Counted from the stretch's first letter, positions 35,325-49,615 are shown. The stretch: DNA of 64,000 nucleotides from Ottelia alismoides (GCA_037367405.1 JAZKJV010004146.1:620001-684000); one strand, 5' to 3'. Numbers and translations are program-made. The notes: a model not told the origin generated them from the sequence alone.

Positions 35325-38300
35325 TGATGAATCTCCATTTCATCACCTTTATTCTATCATTTTGGCCTTAAAAACCCTAGTAAATGCGTGTAAATACCCA
35401 TAATTCATGCATTTTAACATGCATGCATTGTTGTGTAAATAGTGTATAAAATACGGTTTTAATGCCAAAATTATAGAATAAAGAAAAGAAAAGAATAAAA
35501 GAATAAAATATTGAAAATATTTTATGACCCCAAACCCTGAGACCTAGGCATCTTGATGACTAGGTCGGCAAGGAATAAAGTAGGGGGAGTTAAGGACCAA
35601 AAATAGGACCTATTTTTAGTCTCACTTTTTATAAATCAAATAAAGAAACCGTGTACATGAAAGTTGTAGATAATAAAATATAGAAAAATATTAAATTTTA
35701 TTCATATAGAAATAACATATAGTGTACAAAATATAATCAGAAAACGTTTCCAAAATCCCAACTTCCCAGACCCATATGTCTCAAATAAAAACTCATTTAA
35801 CTCTATATAACTTTTAATAAGCTATTTAATGAAGGTAGTTTTATATTTTTTGTAATTAAGGTGTGAAAGTTAGGTTTTGGACCCCTATTGTATAGTTTAC
35901 CGGATTAAAATATTCATTTTTTATTATTAATTATTTTTGTAATTTTATATTTTTATAATTTTGTAAATATTTTTTATAATATATGTACATGTTAAAATAG
36001 GAATAAAACAATAAAGAAAACTCTAAAATACAATACCTATATAAAATACATAGGTAAAATACTTACATCTATACATATATAATAAATATAGCTATTTATT
36101 TAAGTGTACATATTATATCAGAAAAATATAATAAAAATATATTTATGTATTTAAAAATAAGGTATAAATATATAAAATAATAGATTAAATTCATAAAATC
36201 AAAAATACAAAATAAAAATAAAATATGTAAATACATATATACATGTACCTATATATAGCCTTAAAAAATAAATTGTAATTAAAAAGCTATGAAAAATAAA
36301 TAAAAATCATAATAAAATAATTCTTAAAATAATAAATAATTTTCATTTTATAACCTAAAAATAATAAATTCATTTATTATTTTAATCAATTTTTCTAATA
36401 TTTTTCAGGGATTTTCTTGTTGGTCCACATTGACCAACCAGTTTCCCCCGCCCGTTGACCTCGGTCAACTCTCTAACTGAGGTATCCAGGCTGTCAGAGA
36501 TGTGTTTTGCCTTGTTTCTCCTAATTTTGGGGCTCTCTCCTTACACCATTTCGCGATGACCCCTTCGTGATGTTTTCCCCTCGAGGATGGATCTTACACG
36601 CCCTATCGATTTCTTAGGCCGAGCATCATTGATTCGCCTCATCTTCGTCAATCTATGTGCCCACTCGTCAAACTTGTACAAAAGTGCCTCAAACTTTCCC
36701 TTTGATTCTTGATCCCTCTTCCGCCTTCTACACCTGTCTTTGATCTTCAAGAAGGAATCCTGGTGACAGCAGGAGTCTCCACCGCTCGAGAGTGTGAGGT
36801 TTGACATCGAATTTGAGGCTAGTCCGCTGCTCCGCCATCGTACTCCGTCGTTGTTCCTCCCCTGGTGCGCACGACCAATGAGCTTCTATTCTTCCTATAC
36901 TTTTCAATTCTTTAGCATAGATGTAGGCTGGAGAGCACTTTTCTTTGGTTCAAAATCGATCGATCTGCATATATTCCACCTTGCTTACTCGCCGGAGCTC
37001 GCTGCTCCAGCGCCACCTTTCATCTGTGCCCGACTGTCCAACCGACTCGCCAACTGCGTCTTCTTATTCTCCTTCGTTTCTACAACATCCCACACACTCC
37101 AGCCCACCAGATCCACTGTCGATCTTACTTGGGTGCTCCACTTCCTCCACCAAGCCGGAGCACCTCCGTCGCACTCCGTCATTCACCCACCTGCGCCAAT
37201 AAGAGCCCCCCGCCCCTTGGTTTGTGTGTTGACCTTTTTGCAGGCTTCGGCGGGCCAAAGGACCCCCCCAAGGGGTCGATTTTTGCAGAGACTTGAGGTT
37301 CCTGGAGCTACCTTGCCTCCTTAAACTCGTGGCGGCACTCTGGTGCTAGTCATGCCATTTTGGTGACACCATTAGGTCAGGGACCCTTCCAGGCATCGTA
37401 GGAGCTCGTCTGCATCGAAGGAGGTGGTCGGGGACTCGCCTAATCATCGATCGAAGCTTGGAGGAAGCCCGATTCTTCCCTGTTCCTCCGAACCTCATCC
37501 CAGCCGTCCGATCGTGCCATATCTCTAGTTGCTGCAGTTGCAGTTGGATCAAGTCATCAGCGGCCGTTGATCTTCCGCAGGGCCATCTAATCTCTGTTGT
37601 CAGCAAACGAAGGGGTATCGGTCGTTCATGTTATGACACATGTTCAAGTGGATTGCCTCCAGCCATTCGATTCGTGCCCTTGCGTGGGTATTTTATGCTA
37701 TGTACCCCGTAGTTTTTGTATTTAAATATTAGTCTATAAACTTTCCTCAGCAATTTTGATATTTTTTGTATTTTGCACTAAGCCCCTTGAACTTTCTTAT
37801 ATTTACCATTTGGTCCATGCCACTTCACCACACGTGATGCATCAGGTGATGGTGATTTTGTAGTGGGACCCTTGGGATTTTGTTTATTTCTGTTTAGTCC
37901 ATAAACTATTTTATCCAATTTAATATCTTTTGGGAAAATTGCAGTAAGGCCCCTAGAATGTCTGATATTTACATTAATACCCCTACCAGCATTACATTTT
38001 CTCTTTATTTCTTGTATTTATTTCATACAGCTACATTGCTCTAAAAATACAAAAAATAGACTTAAGCTCATGTTGCATTGTAGTCTCACACCTAATTTTT
38101 ATTTTGTATTTTAGAGCCTTATTATTATTTATTAAAAATCGAAACATATTTTTTTGTCCCTGTTTGCAATTGAAAATCCACAAAAATTATAAAAATATTT
38201 TGAAATATTCCCAAAAAAATATTTTTTGTGTATTTATGTATTTATAACCTTCAGACAAAAAATCACTAAACATATAAAAGAAAACTTAAGAAAATATAAA

Positions 38301-39022
38301 AATCCCTAAAATCTTTATAAAAATTTATAAAATTATTAAAAAAATCCAAAAATTGTGTTTTATGTTTTATAATTTTATTTATATTATTATCTTTATTTTA
38401 AAATTAGTTTAGAGAAATTTTGGTTCTGTTTTCTATTTTTAATCTCTATTTTTATTTTGGGTATTTATTTTATCCTTATTTTAGGGTATTTTGGACTTTA
38501 AAAATATATAAAAAGTAGCAAAATTTCCAAAAAAATCACAAAAAAGGAAACGATTATTGAAAACCCAAAAATATTTTATTATCTTATTTTGATTATTTTT
38601 GTTAATTTTTATACCAACCGTAGCCTATATTGTATACATATCATATATATGGCTTTATATATATTAAAGGAAAAAGAAATTAAACAATACAAATTTAAAA
38701 AGAAAACATAAAAACATAAAATTAAAAATAAAAAAACATATAAAATAAAAACTAAATAAAAAAATTAAAAATAGAGAGAAGCCACAAAATTGTAGCTTGG
38801 CTAAGTGTTTGAGAAATAGTTCATGCTTTGATTTCTATCTTTCTTGCTCTATTCCTTTGCTTGTTGTGTTCGACCCTTACTTGCTTGTCATTATATATTC
38901 TTAGTAGGGTATAATAAATTTTAACTCTTGCTCTTAATTATCTAATTATCTATGTGGATTAGTTGTTGAAATAACGAGATGGTTGGAGTAGTTGCCTCAG
39001 CGATAGTGAGCCTGATTTGTCA
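35325..39022 (+). repeat. Athila-like LTR copy A, possibly solo
   Basis: It starts TGATGAATCTCCATTTCATC, matching the U3 start of the LTR at 54361 (- strand), followed by the shared CTTTATTCT. The body has the family layout: AT-rich shoulders, a GC-rich block (36400-37700) opening with a ...GTTGGTCCACATTGACC...GGTCAACTC segment, and TGTTCGACCCT (38868-38878) near the end. No gag or pol follows. The right border (TTTGTCA at 39022) is uncertain and I see no matching target duplication. Confidence 0.6.
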
Positions 39023-39179
39023 GGACATTACTTAGCGACTCCCGTCTTATCGTTTTTCAAATTTCATTTGTGCCCCCCACTTCTTACTATTCTATTACTT
39101 GTGCTCCTCGAGTTAGTTGCTGCCTTCCAACCCCAATGCAAACAGATGTTGACTTTAGGAATACAAGCAGAAATAAATT

Positions 39180-39670
39180 CGAAAAGAGGTTGGAAAGTCA
39201 TCCCCATCCTCTTCCTCCCAACCCATCTTCTTCCTCTTCCTCCCCTTCTCTTCCTCCTCAGCCTCCTGCTCTTCCTCCACTGCCTCCACCCCATGCTCCA
39301 GCTCCACCCTCCGCCCCCAGTAATTCCCTCTCTGCCCTGCCCCTCCTCTGTCACCTCCTCCGCCAGAGCTCCTCCCTCTACTTCTTCCTCTACCCCCTCG
39401 CCTCCCCCTCCACCCCCACTCCTTCCCCATCTCCTCCTCTGCCGCCTCCTCCGCCCCAAGCTCCTCCCCACACCCCCATCTCCTCTTCTTATGCCTCCCC
39501 TCTACCCTCGCTCCTTCTCTACCGCCTCTCCACCACGAGCTCCTCCCGTGCTCATCCCTTCACATTGGCGCCTCCCCCTCTGCCCCCGCTCCTCCCCCAT
39601 ATCCTCCTCTATCACCTCTTTCACTCCGAGCTCCTCCCCTCTCCCCCATATCCTCTCCACGCGGAGTCTC
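39180..39670. repeat. CT-rich degenerate minisatellite
   Basis: Almost pure pyrimidine on the + strand, with repeated CTCCTC and CC(A/T)CCACGAGCTCCTCCC-like phrases. The long Pro/Ser/Leu-rich open frames over it (up to 247 codons) are produced by the composition. Confidence 0.7.
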
Positions 39671-40029
39671 ACGATGCTCATATGAGCTTTGGTTTCTCAA
39701 GGACGAGGATGGGGGATAGGAAGAGGATGAATATGAAGAGGAGGAGGTGGGGGAAGATTGGGGGGGGGGGGTATTTGGATGATTATTCCCATCTTAACTG
39801 TACCATGATTTGAAAAGTAATGGTTAAATTCAACTCAGTGATTATTATGTTGTTTGACATGCGAGCCCACGACGAGCCATTATTCAAAAAATGTTATTGC
39901 AAATATCATTCCCTGATCTGAAATGAAGAATAAATAATTTGCATAATAGGTCCCTTAGTACAATTAGGGTTATGAACCATGGCCATCTTAATAATCATAG
40001 AGTTGTTGATTCAATAATTGAATCATAGA
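39671..40029. other. Spacer, nothing recognised
   Basis: A purine-rich strip (39700-39770) mirrors the pyrimidine tract to the left and includes a G10 run. No gene seen. Confidence 0.45.
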
Positions 40030-42490
40030 GGCTGGTGCTTGGATGAATATCTAAAGGGTTAGATTGAGGACTCATCAAGCACCGTCAAATGATTGCTAAG
40101 AGATGATCTCCAGCTTGAGTAGGAGATGGTAATCCTTTCTCACATAGGCTGATATCTGACTGACCTCTTTATGCAGGTCCTCTGCATAGGAATAGAGATT
40201 CGGAGGTGTCTGATTAGTTAGGTCAAAGAGTTGACTTGACGAGATCGAGATAACCAAAGTCCTATATCGTATGCTATCACGATACATGCACGCATCCTCT
40301 GACCGGAGACAGATGTGTTACTATATGTCAGAGTATGTACATTTGGCAGACCAATAGGTTGATGACCTAACCAAGGTCTATACACCGACGCACTGGTGTG
40401 CATATAAGGGCATATGAGTAATACGATCTCTCAAAGGGATCATACAGGTTCATTTACTGAACCGGAAGACACGAGCTCACTCATGAGATATTGGGAAGAA
40501 TCAAATTCCGTGTGCACGGTCGTCTCGCTTTGGAAGCTTGACTGAATTTGTAGGTTTGATATATATACTTTTGGAAAGTATATGATCAAGACCTAGGTAT
40601 GATATATGCTTTTGGAAAGTATATGATCGATACCAACTCTCAATGATCAAATGAGAAACTTACTGATAAAACCCTGAAGTAGACAATATAAAGTTGATCT
40701 AATACTTCGGGTTTATTCTGGGTTTTCTAGTATGCAAGATGTACATGTATTGGGAATACCTGAGGGTGATGTGATCATAAACGATTGTATAACCATGACA
40801 CTTCCATTCCTAGGGAGTGATGAAACGGGTCTGGATTTTAGTGACTCCTCTCAGTAGAGAAGTAATCTGATCTTGGTCCAAATGTTGGACATTGATCTGA
40901 ATGCGATTCAAATGCAATGAGAAGATTAGATTTGCGGTCTTGATTTAATCAAGCATCTATGGGAGGCCCGAGATCTGGATTTGAGATGTGATCTCAATAT
41001 CTAAGTCACTATACGTGGAACAATACAATCGTCCTGTCCTTATCTCCAAGTATCCGCGGAGAAAGTGCATTAGCCTTGAAAGAGTTCATGGATAATTTCA
41101 TTAATGATATATGTATCCAAGCATCAAGAAAATTGATAATTAAATGTGATCTAATTATCATGGATAATATAAATTTGATTCATATTATAAAGAGAGTTAT
41201 CTGAGATAATTAAATGTGATTTAATTATTAAAGATATGAATAATGTGAATGTGAATCATGTTATTCGGGAACATGAGAAAAGAGATTCAAGATGATTAAA
41301 TGTGATTTAATTATCATGGATATGAATAATATGGATAACACTATCCATATTAATCATATATATTATAAATGTGATTTATAATATATAAGAGAGAGCCATA
41401 TTATGTTTTATATTTGTTGATTAATTGTTAATGTGAATGGGATTCACATTAAATGATTAATTGAAAATATAATTACATTTAGTTTTTGTGTTGTGAATGA
41501 GATTCACATAATTTCAATGGCATGGTTGATATTTTCCATAAGATAATTTGGAATTTTTTTTAATGAAAATACTATCGACAAGTGATCATGATATAATCAT
41601 GAGATAATGAGATCTCATGAGATAATGAGATCTCATGAGATATTGAGATCTCATGAGATGATGGTAGCCGTCTCCTTATTTTAGGGGATTGGTTCAGTCT
41701 TCTCATTATCTCTTCTCTAGTCAAATGTGATTTAAATTGAAATTAATTATGTTGATTTATCAATATGAATTAATTCAAATTAAATCACTTTTGTATTTTA
41801 TCAACAACAACCCTAGCCGTTGAAAGGAACACAATCAATCTCATCCGTTGATTGTGTGTTGTCCATGGATTGGGATCCATGGACTCCCAAAACCCTATAT
41901 AAGAAGAGGCACCCCTTGCTCTTCTTGACACTCGACATAGATGAATGCTCTCTCTCTCTCTTTATCTCTACACGCCCATTCTCTCTATCTCTCATGTGGC
42001 CGTCCACCATGGATGCCCTAGAGAGATCCTCCATCGTCGCAGCGTCATCGTTATGCTGCCCGATCGTTTGCTCGTGGATCTCCATCTACTTCAGCGTGCC
42101 TTGCTCGTGAATAAGACATCGTATCTCGTTTGTTGAGATCAGGAGATCCGTGGCTTGGATCATCAGCATGGATTACGATAAGCTCGCGTCTCATCCACGC
42201 GCTTGCAAGCGTCTCCTCCGTCGGATCGGACTTGAGCAGGAGGTCTCTTTGTTTAGAGACTCGATCACAACCACGCTTCAAGAGGTAATCCTATTACTTG
42301 TTTATGGTTTAGACGAAACAATCCGAGAAGTGTTCTTGGATCATGTGGTTTCGTCACATAGAAAATTTTAATTTCCGCTGCATCGAGCAACTAGTGCGAC
42401 TAGTCGCTCCCGATCGCATTCGATGCGATCATCATGCTTCCGTGATGCGCTTGAGGATTTTCCCCATATCCTTCATATGTTACAAAAGGG
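40030..42490 (+). repeat. Long copia-type LTR, probably solo
   Basis: Non-coding, with a promoter-like segment CCCTATATAAGAAGAGGC (41893-41910), a CT-rich leader, and an end zone with TTTTAATTTCCGCTGC followed by CGATCGCAT...GCGATCATC, like the U5 of Tork/Angela-type copia LTRs. Internal duplications: 54 bp around CTTTTGGAAAGTATATGATC (40548-40632), ~90-bp units with AATTAAATGTGATTTAATTA (41130-41310), and TGAGATAATGAGATCTCA x3-4 (41600-41660). I could not fix the exact termini. Short open frames near 41945-42528 lie in the U5 and are not convincing genes. Confidence 0.5.
41895..41903 (+). promoter_or_regulatory. LTR TATA box
   Basis: CTATATAAG followed 20-60 bp later by a CT-rich leader. 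A good core promoter for the copia-type LTR. Confidence 0.6.
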
Positions 42491-42884
42491 TACATGTGAT
42501 AGAACAACAAGAAGTCCATCATAACTAATATTCCTAAAAGGGAAAGGTTATAACTAAATCAGAGGAGCACAACTGATAAAAATCCAAACTTATTTTTACT
42601 TTATTCCAACCACTCCTTATCCCTCATCCGAACAAATATAAATATATACTACAACTATGTTTTTTCTCCAAATAGAAGAATCCTTAGTGGTGTATCTTTT
42701 TCAAAAGATGAAGAAGAGTTAGATAAATAAAAAAAGAATGAATAGTTACTCTAATTATACTTATTTCCATTTATTTTCTTTTCACTCCCAAACATCAGAA
42801 AATCCTCAAGGCAAGATCCAATTCGATTAAAAAGGCTATATTCCGATTTGGTTCGAAAATAAATGAACTGAACCAGAACACAAG
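42491..42884. other. Spacer left of the + strand Athila-like element
   Basis: AT-rich, no gene recognised. The five bases before the LTR (ACAAG) would be the target duplication, but the other end is outside the window. Confidence 0.45.
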
Positions 42885-45800
42885 TGATGAATATATGATT
42901 CTCACTCTTTATTCTTTTATTTTAGCTATTTATCTTGGCAAAGCATCATGTAAATAGGTATAAATACAATAATTTAGCATTCTGCATACATGTATTAACA
43001 GTGTATATTTAGCATATATTTGTTCATAAATAAAAGAATAAAGAAAAAAAGAAAAAGGAAGGAGGTATTAAGAATAAATATAGAGTGATCAGAACCCCAA
43101 GAGAAGGTCAAGTCTTGACCTGATCACCAAACAAAATAAGTAGAGAGAGACATGGCTTACTCTATATTGTACATATTACTGATGTATGTAAATAACTATT
43201 CTTGATAAAAATAAAGATAAAAAGTTTATCTACCTACTTGTATATGGTCCTAAAAGAAAGTTAAAATAAAATAAAAATCAGAAAAATAAAATGAGAACAA
43301 GAATAAAACCCTTCTTACTTGTACAAAATACATGTATATAGATAACATCCCCTATTTATTTCAAAATTGTACATCAGTCATAAAAAATAAAATAAAAAAT
43401 ATTTTATACTCCAAAAACTATGTTGTAAATAAATAAAATACAAAATGGGGGTATTTGTATAAAAATAACAAATACAAAATACATAGGTATATTATACATG
43501 TATATAATACATTATACAGTATAGAGATTAATTTATTTTTCATAAAAAATAATTAAAAATCATAGAAAAATAATTTAGAAAATAATAAATATTTTCCATT
43601 TCATATGCTTTTTATTTTAAAGCCATTTACTATTTTTTGTTGATTTTATAAATATTTTGTAAAATCAGATTTTCTGATTGGTCCAGCTCAAACGTTGACC
43701 CCTGGTCATCATCTTCCCCCTTCTCGGGTCAGACTCAAATTGTGTTCGTTGGATCCGTTTCTCAATTTTCTCCATCCCACCTCCAAGCTCCTTGCCTTGA
43801 AACTTCGACCCGATAAACCTCGTACATCCGTCATCTTCACAGGTCCCTTGGATGATCTAGATCGCTCTCGGGTTTCACACTTTTCGTTGATCCTTCTAGA
43901 CCCTCGAACTTCCTATATAACATCTCTTCCGCCTCCCCGGAGCCCTAGCTCGTTCCTCGCCCTCTCGTACACCCCTAGGCACCTTTGGTTGAGTGAAAGC
44001 TACCTGAGGCCACCCTTGGAGCGGTGTTTTCTCGTGTGGTTCACACAGCTCACTTACGTGGTCGGAGCTCCGACGCATTGAGCCTCCCCGCCTTCCACAT
44101 CGAGGTTAAGGCCATAACCTTGACTTACACCTTCGCCTGAAGCTTCAGAGTTCATCTAGAACCTCATGTGTTACTCATTTAACTTCCATTGTCCTGTTTG
44201 ATCCAATCACGTATCTCGCCTCCGCAGTACATTCACTTACTCCGACCACCCTGGTCAGAGCCTCGATATCCATATTCAGCCGTTCCAATTGACCCACAGC
44301 TTTGCCTTCCATCTTGCACCGCACCCTGACCATCCTTAGCCTCGACCTTCAGGTCGAGATTAGGTCAAGGATCTCCCTCTATCGCCTTCGCGAAGATCAG
44401 TTTTCACCCCCTTCGCTTCTTTTGTTTCCAGCTCCAATAACTTGGATCGGAGCTTCATCCAGAGTCCCTTTACTCCATGCAAGACACCGAGCACGATAGG
44501 AGCATCACCTGGACGTCAAATTGCTAAGGCAGAGAAACTCTTGGTGGCCCTACACCTCCACGATCATCTAGCCATCGCCATGGCCATCGAAGTACGCCAT
44601 CAGTTGTGGAGCCTCTCTATGACGTTACAGACCTCTTTGGGAGCTCATCGGATTGGTGGATCGCCGCCAGCATTCGATTGAAGCTCGCCCAGGAGCTGTT
44701 CATCTGGCATCCTCATCCACTGTCGGATTGGCCTTCGTCCACCATATTAGATCCTAGCTGCCGACCACCGTAACTTTTTAGCCATCAGATCTGACACCTC
44801 CCGGCGCATCCGACCGTGCGTAGGGGGACATTCCCTGCATCGTTAGATCTGCTCCAGTAGCGATTAGAGCTGTATGCCCACGAAGCCTCTCGCGTGCCCC
44901 ACATGCACTGGCATGGGTATATTTTACTTTTTACCCTACACTTTTATGCTTTACTTTGTAGTCCAGTAAAATAAAGTATAGTTCATATAATATGCAGTTC
45001 GGACCTCATATTTTCTGTATTTGCATCTTAGTCTAGTTGAGCTGAAGTCATGTGTCGTCCCACATGTTTAGATGATATTTTTGTACCTTTTATCCTGATC
45101 TTTATGCATGGTACGTTTTGATTGAATAGTTTCTGGTATTTGCAATTACATCCATGTGAAGCTTATTCACATGTTACGCGCGTGCCTTTTGGGCTTTTTG
45201 AAAATCTATCCCTGAGCTTTTAATGTCTTTTATAATTTGGCCCTAGAACTTTTAAATAATTATGAACATGTCCTTGTGTGCTGTGTGTGTTGTTATTAAT
45301 TAAATAACTACTAAATCAACTCCAAAAATTCCATAAAAATTACATTTAGCTCCTGCTATTACGTAATATTTATGGTAATTTTTGCGACTTAATTTAGTGT
45401 CAAAAAACCCTAAAGAGTGTCCTATCTATTTTAGGAAATACATAAAAAATACAAAAAAATAGCTTTAAAAATTCCAAAAAATTAGTAGTTTGATTTTGTA
45501 TTGTTTGATTTCAATGCGATTTTGTTGCATTATCTTCTATAAAAACCCTAAAAAGCTAAAAACACTAAAAATCTTATAAAAACATTAAAAATTCTATAAA
45601 AATAAAAAAGGTTTTTAGTGGCTGTAGTTAGATATTTTTATTTACTTTTTCATAAAAATCACAACCAGGGCTTTAACATTTAACTATTTTAAATTTACCT
45701 TTTAGTCCAGGATGTACATTGTTTCTCTCTTTTGGTCTTGTTCAATTTTTATAAATCTAAAAAAATAGGCAAAATCCCATAAAATCACCAAAAACATCTG

Positions 45801-46202
45801 AATATTTGAAAAACACAAAAATATTTTTACTTCTTATTTTTGAGCATTTTGAATCTTAATAAAAATTGTCGAGGGTTGCCTTCACTTAGTTTCTTTTATT
45901 TGTGTTGCTTGCTTTCTCAATTTAAAAATATAAAAAAATTTTGCAAATTAAAAACAAAAAAAATGTCTTTTATTTTATGATTATGACTACTTCATAGGTT
46001 TCACTCGTGCTCCTTGTGTTCGACCCTGGTCGCTATACCAGGTTAAATAAATAGCGGAGACTGTTGACATTTCCTTGTGTGTTTTGATTGTTTTATTATA
46101 TATATGGTCTTGATTTTTCTTGTTGAGCCCAATTGGTCAGATAGGGTTGCAACGACCTTGATTTATCTTAATACTTAACCCTAGTCTGCCATACCCTCAT
46201 CA
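42885..46202 (+). repeat. Athila-like LTR copy B (5' LTR, 3318 bp)
   Basis: It starts TGATGAATATATGATTC and ends ...CCCTCATCA. It shares with the LTR at 50724-54361 (inverted) the CACTCTTTATTCTT segment after the start, the GC-rich block opening GATTGGTCCA, the U5 phrase TTGTGTTCGACCCTGG / CGCTATACCAGGTTAA (46013-46046), and GCAACGACC near the end. GC-rich block at 43670-44930, AT-rich on both sides. Confidence 0.82.
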
Positions 46203-47855
46203 GACTCCTTTTTATTTTTTATTTTTATTCTTTATTTTTATCTTTATATCTGTTTGTTATAACTGCTTTCTGACCCGTTTCTGTTTCACTTTTTGTGCGA
46301 TGAACTGCACGAGAACGCTTTGGAGGAGACCCGTACTCGAGGAGAAGCAGGAGCAGGAGCAGGAGCAGGGAATAGTTATAGTTTATAGAGTAGCAGTAGA
46401 TTAGTTTTTCTTTCAGCATACTTCTCATTTATTATTATTGCAATAATATAGGACCACAAACTCTCTCTCTTGGACTTGGCATATCAGGATCTGTTTCACC
46501 GAGCACCGATTTGTTCGGAGGACCTCACTGCGGTTTTTCACCGGTTTTATTTTATTCGCCTTTTATTTTCTTTGATTCTTGAATAATTTGGCCCATAGAT
46601 TTAATATTTTCTTTGATTGCGACGTAAATAATTAAGGCCCAACCCCTAATATCTTGCTTGCACCTATAGTTCGTAATTGGATCTAATTAAAAATCATAAT
46701 AAAAAGTTAACATGATTAATTGAGAGGTCACGTGTCGCTAGAGGCCTATACATTGCATGCAGGATCCGTTGAAGCGGACACCGATAGTCATCAGATACCG
46801 TACCCCGATCTCTCTCTATGGTCAGTTAACTACTGTTCTTCGTGATTTTAGAAATTGCTCATCTAATGCCGTTTTATTCTTGGATCATTTAGATTAGTTT
46901 AAAATCTATCTTTACTTTATACATGGATCGCCTTGCATGTAGAGTGTTGGAGTCAGTTACGGCTTCCTTACTTTGCATGCATCTTCGTGTTTGATCGCGC
47001 ATCGACTTTTTCAACTTCTCCCCCTTGTCTTTGGACTTAAAATAATCAGGAGATCGAAAAATTCGTTGGGCGTTTTTTTGATTAGTGAAAAATACCCTAA
47101 AAAGAGACAATCATAAAATTAGGTTTGCTAAACTTACTGGATCCTAAAAGACACCTCATTTAAAAATTTGTCTTGGGAGAGTCATTCCCTCATTATTTGG
47201 TTTGCTTGCACGAGAGAGTGACACGCACACTAGGCTAGAGCTATACATGAACTCTCGTTAGACTACTGGTCTCAGGGTTAGTCGTTCTTCAGTGAGGATT
47301 GCTCTGGTCTCCGGTAAAGCGGGTTGCGATATCCTTAACAGAGCAAGTTGATCAGGTAGCCGGTAAACAGTCCGCAACTTATACTTGCTGGGAAATATCT
47401 AGCTCTGGGATTGGGCCAGTCTCTTGGGAGCATCTGGTTCCTACCAGCTCGCTTAATTGCCCTCCTAGAATGAACTATCACCTAAATAAAATTGACAAGA
47501 TAAACGACCGAGTCTTCATGGTCATCAGCTCCACGTTGCATAGGTGAATTGGGGGTTTGACCGTCGATCTTGTTTGTTTCTAGATCCCTTCCGCCTTTCT
47601 TCCAGATCACGATGACGGGCCAGGGGTCCCTTAGGCAACCTTTGGCTACACCGCTTTCAAGCACTCCCGCCCCACTCATCTAGGTAGGTTCAAGAGAGCC
47701 TAGACCAGCTCTCTAAGCCCGAGTTCGATTCCACACTGTTCCCACTCGATCACCCATATTCCAGTCCCAAGGTGCCCGAGCAGAGACCAACACATATATT
47801 TATTCATTTGATGACACCTGAGTTCGGGTCTTTTGCCTTTGCAGAGACCCAAGAG
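46203..47855 (+). other. 5' leader of the + strand Athila-like element
   Basis: Lies between the LTR and gag. No TGGCGCC primer site is visible after the LTR, where the related - strand element has one, so it has been lost. A small open stretch with repeated GAGCAG (46340-46367) and TATA-poor, stop-rich sequence follow. No gene supported. Confidence 0.5.
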
Positions 47856-49615
47856 ATGTCTAGCAATGAAGAGCACACCGATGGATAGCCCCAGAGTACC
47901 ACGTATATTCTAGATCAGGGCACCATCAACAACACCTTATTAGCCTCCTTGGAGATGATGCAGAGGTATATTAGACACCAGGGAGACTTCATGGCAGAGG
48001 TACGTCGAGGGATGGCACAAATACGAGCGGACAGAGGAGAGCCAAACCGAGTAGGCAGTGGAGAAATTCCAGATTTTGGAGGAGGAGACAGAGGACATTC
48101 AGAGGAGCTCTAGGAGCCTGTCCGAGCAGCTAAGCCGATGAGGGTGTTGCATAACCCTGGTGTAACTCTTCCACACCATTAGATTCAACTTCCGGCGATT
48201 CTGGGAAGATTTCAAGCTCCCTCCTCAAACTATTCAGCTTTTGCCCAAGTTCCATGGGCTTGCCACTGGGGAGCTGAATCTACACCTGTATGAGTTCGAG
48301 ATAATCTACAACACTGTCCACAATAGATTCATGTATGAGGACACCATCAAGATAATGGCTTTCCCTTTCTCCCTGGTTGACAAAGCAACCTACTGGCTGA
48401 AGCATTTAGGGAGATACATGACTTCGTGGGAACAACTTCGGACCTAGTACTTGAATAAGTACTATCCACTCGGCCGGACAAACGCAGCACGAGCTTTGAT
48501 CAACAACTTCTCCATGATACCCAATGAGCAATTCCATGAGGCGTGGGATCGATTCCGTGAGCTCATTTATCGGTGTCCACATCACGATATTTCCAAGCCC
48601 AACTTAATACATAGCTTCTTTTGTGGGCTGATACCAGAGCTGCAGGGGCTAGTGAATTCTTCTTGTGGAGGCTCTTATTTCGCCAAGGATGAAGACCAGG
48701 TATGGGCCATATATGAACAGATGGTCGAGATTTACACAGTTATGTCCCAGACCCGGCTCTACACTCAAGGGAAGCCTCCCCCCAGGCCGTGACTTATCAC
48801 GGGATATCTCAGGTTGATGCGGGTCCATCCACCTCTTCTTCATTAGCCGTGACATAGGCAGAGTCATCGACCGCTGATATGTGCATTATCAGCGAGAAAT
48901 TAGACGACATCGAGATAACTAAGAAGCAGTGGCAGGGTATGACTCAGATAGACCAGTTGGCACAGACCTTGAGTGACCTGAAGACCCAGTCCGGGAGGCA
49001 CAGACGGTTTCTCATCCCCATCCCAGGTTACGAGCAGATCCTAACAGCAGCAGCTCGATCCATCACTCTGCCCAGTACAGACAGGTTCACCACATCCAGG
49101 CAGAGCTGTTCCAGCAGCTGCAGCACCTATACCCTCAACCACCACCATCTCAGGACACTCAGATGGTGGTGTATCAGCAGGATCAGCCACTGGCAGTTCT
49201 TCCTCCATCCCCCTATGAGCAGGAGCCACTGATGGAAGTCAACGGGATTTGGTATGACCAACAACAGCTCGGGATCCACTGAGATCATTCCGGATTCAGG
49301 TGGTCGACCAGAGGTACATCATCTCAGCATCAACCTCCAACTCAAGGTGGACAGTTCGACCAGTAGCAACAACCCCAGTTCCCTCACCAGCCACAGCAAC
49401 AACCATCCCACCAATACCAGTCGGGGCCTCATCCCTACCAGCAGGGACAACAGTGGAGGTAACACCAGTAGTAACTTCAACAGCAATATTCTCAGCCTCC
49501 CCCTCATCAGTCTCAGTAGCAACCTCATTTTCAGCAAGGCAACCCGTCCAGTTCTCCTGGACCAGCCTATAAGAACCCATCTCTTGATGATCTAGCATGC
49601 CTACTCTCAGACTAG
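47856..49615 (+). pseudogene. Athila-like gag, degenerate
   Basis: It begins near MSSNEEHTDG (47856) with a TAG ten codons in. Recognisable gag core: GLATGELNLHLYEFEIIYN, FPFSLVDKATYWLKHL and WEQLRT (48241-48447), a TAG, then NKYYPLGRTNAARALINNF, EAWDRFRELIYRCPHH and FFCGLIPELQGLVNSSCGG (48451-48792). This is the retrotransposon gag domain. The C-terminal part is Gln/Pro/Tyr-rich (49040-49500), as in Athila-type gags that lack a zinc knuckle, and ends in PSLDDLACLLSD. Several stops and frameshifts occur. This is the only gag of the family in the window. Confidence 0.85.

Noticed and set aside
36794..37324. 176-codon frame in LTR copy A
   Set aside because: GC-rich LTR island; equivalent regions of the other LTR copies do not keep this frame.
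39070..39813. 247-codon Pro/Ser/Leu-rich frame
   Set aside because: It lies in a CT-rich minisatellite, overlaps long frames in other phases and strands, and has no domain.
40548..40632. CRISPR-like direct repeat around CTTTTGGAAAGTATATGATC
   Set aside because: Only two copies, no spacers, in a plant LTR; a simple duplication.
42051..42528. Short Arg-rich frames after the copia-type LTR promoter
   Set aside because: They fall in the LTR U5 zone, overlap on both strands and have no known domain.
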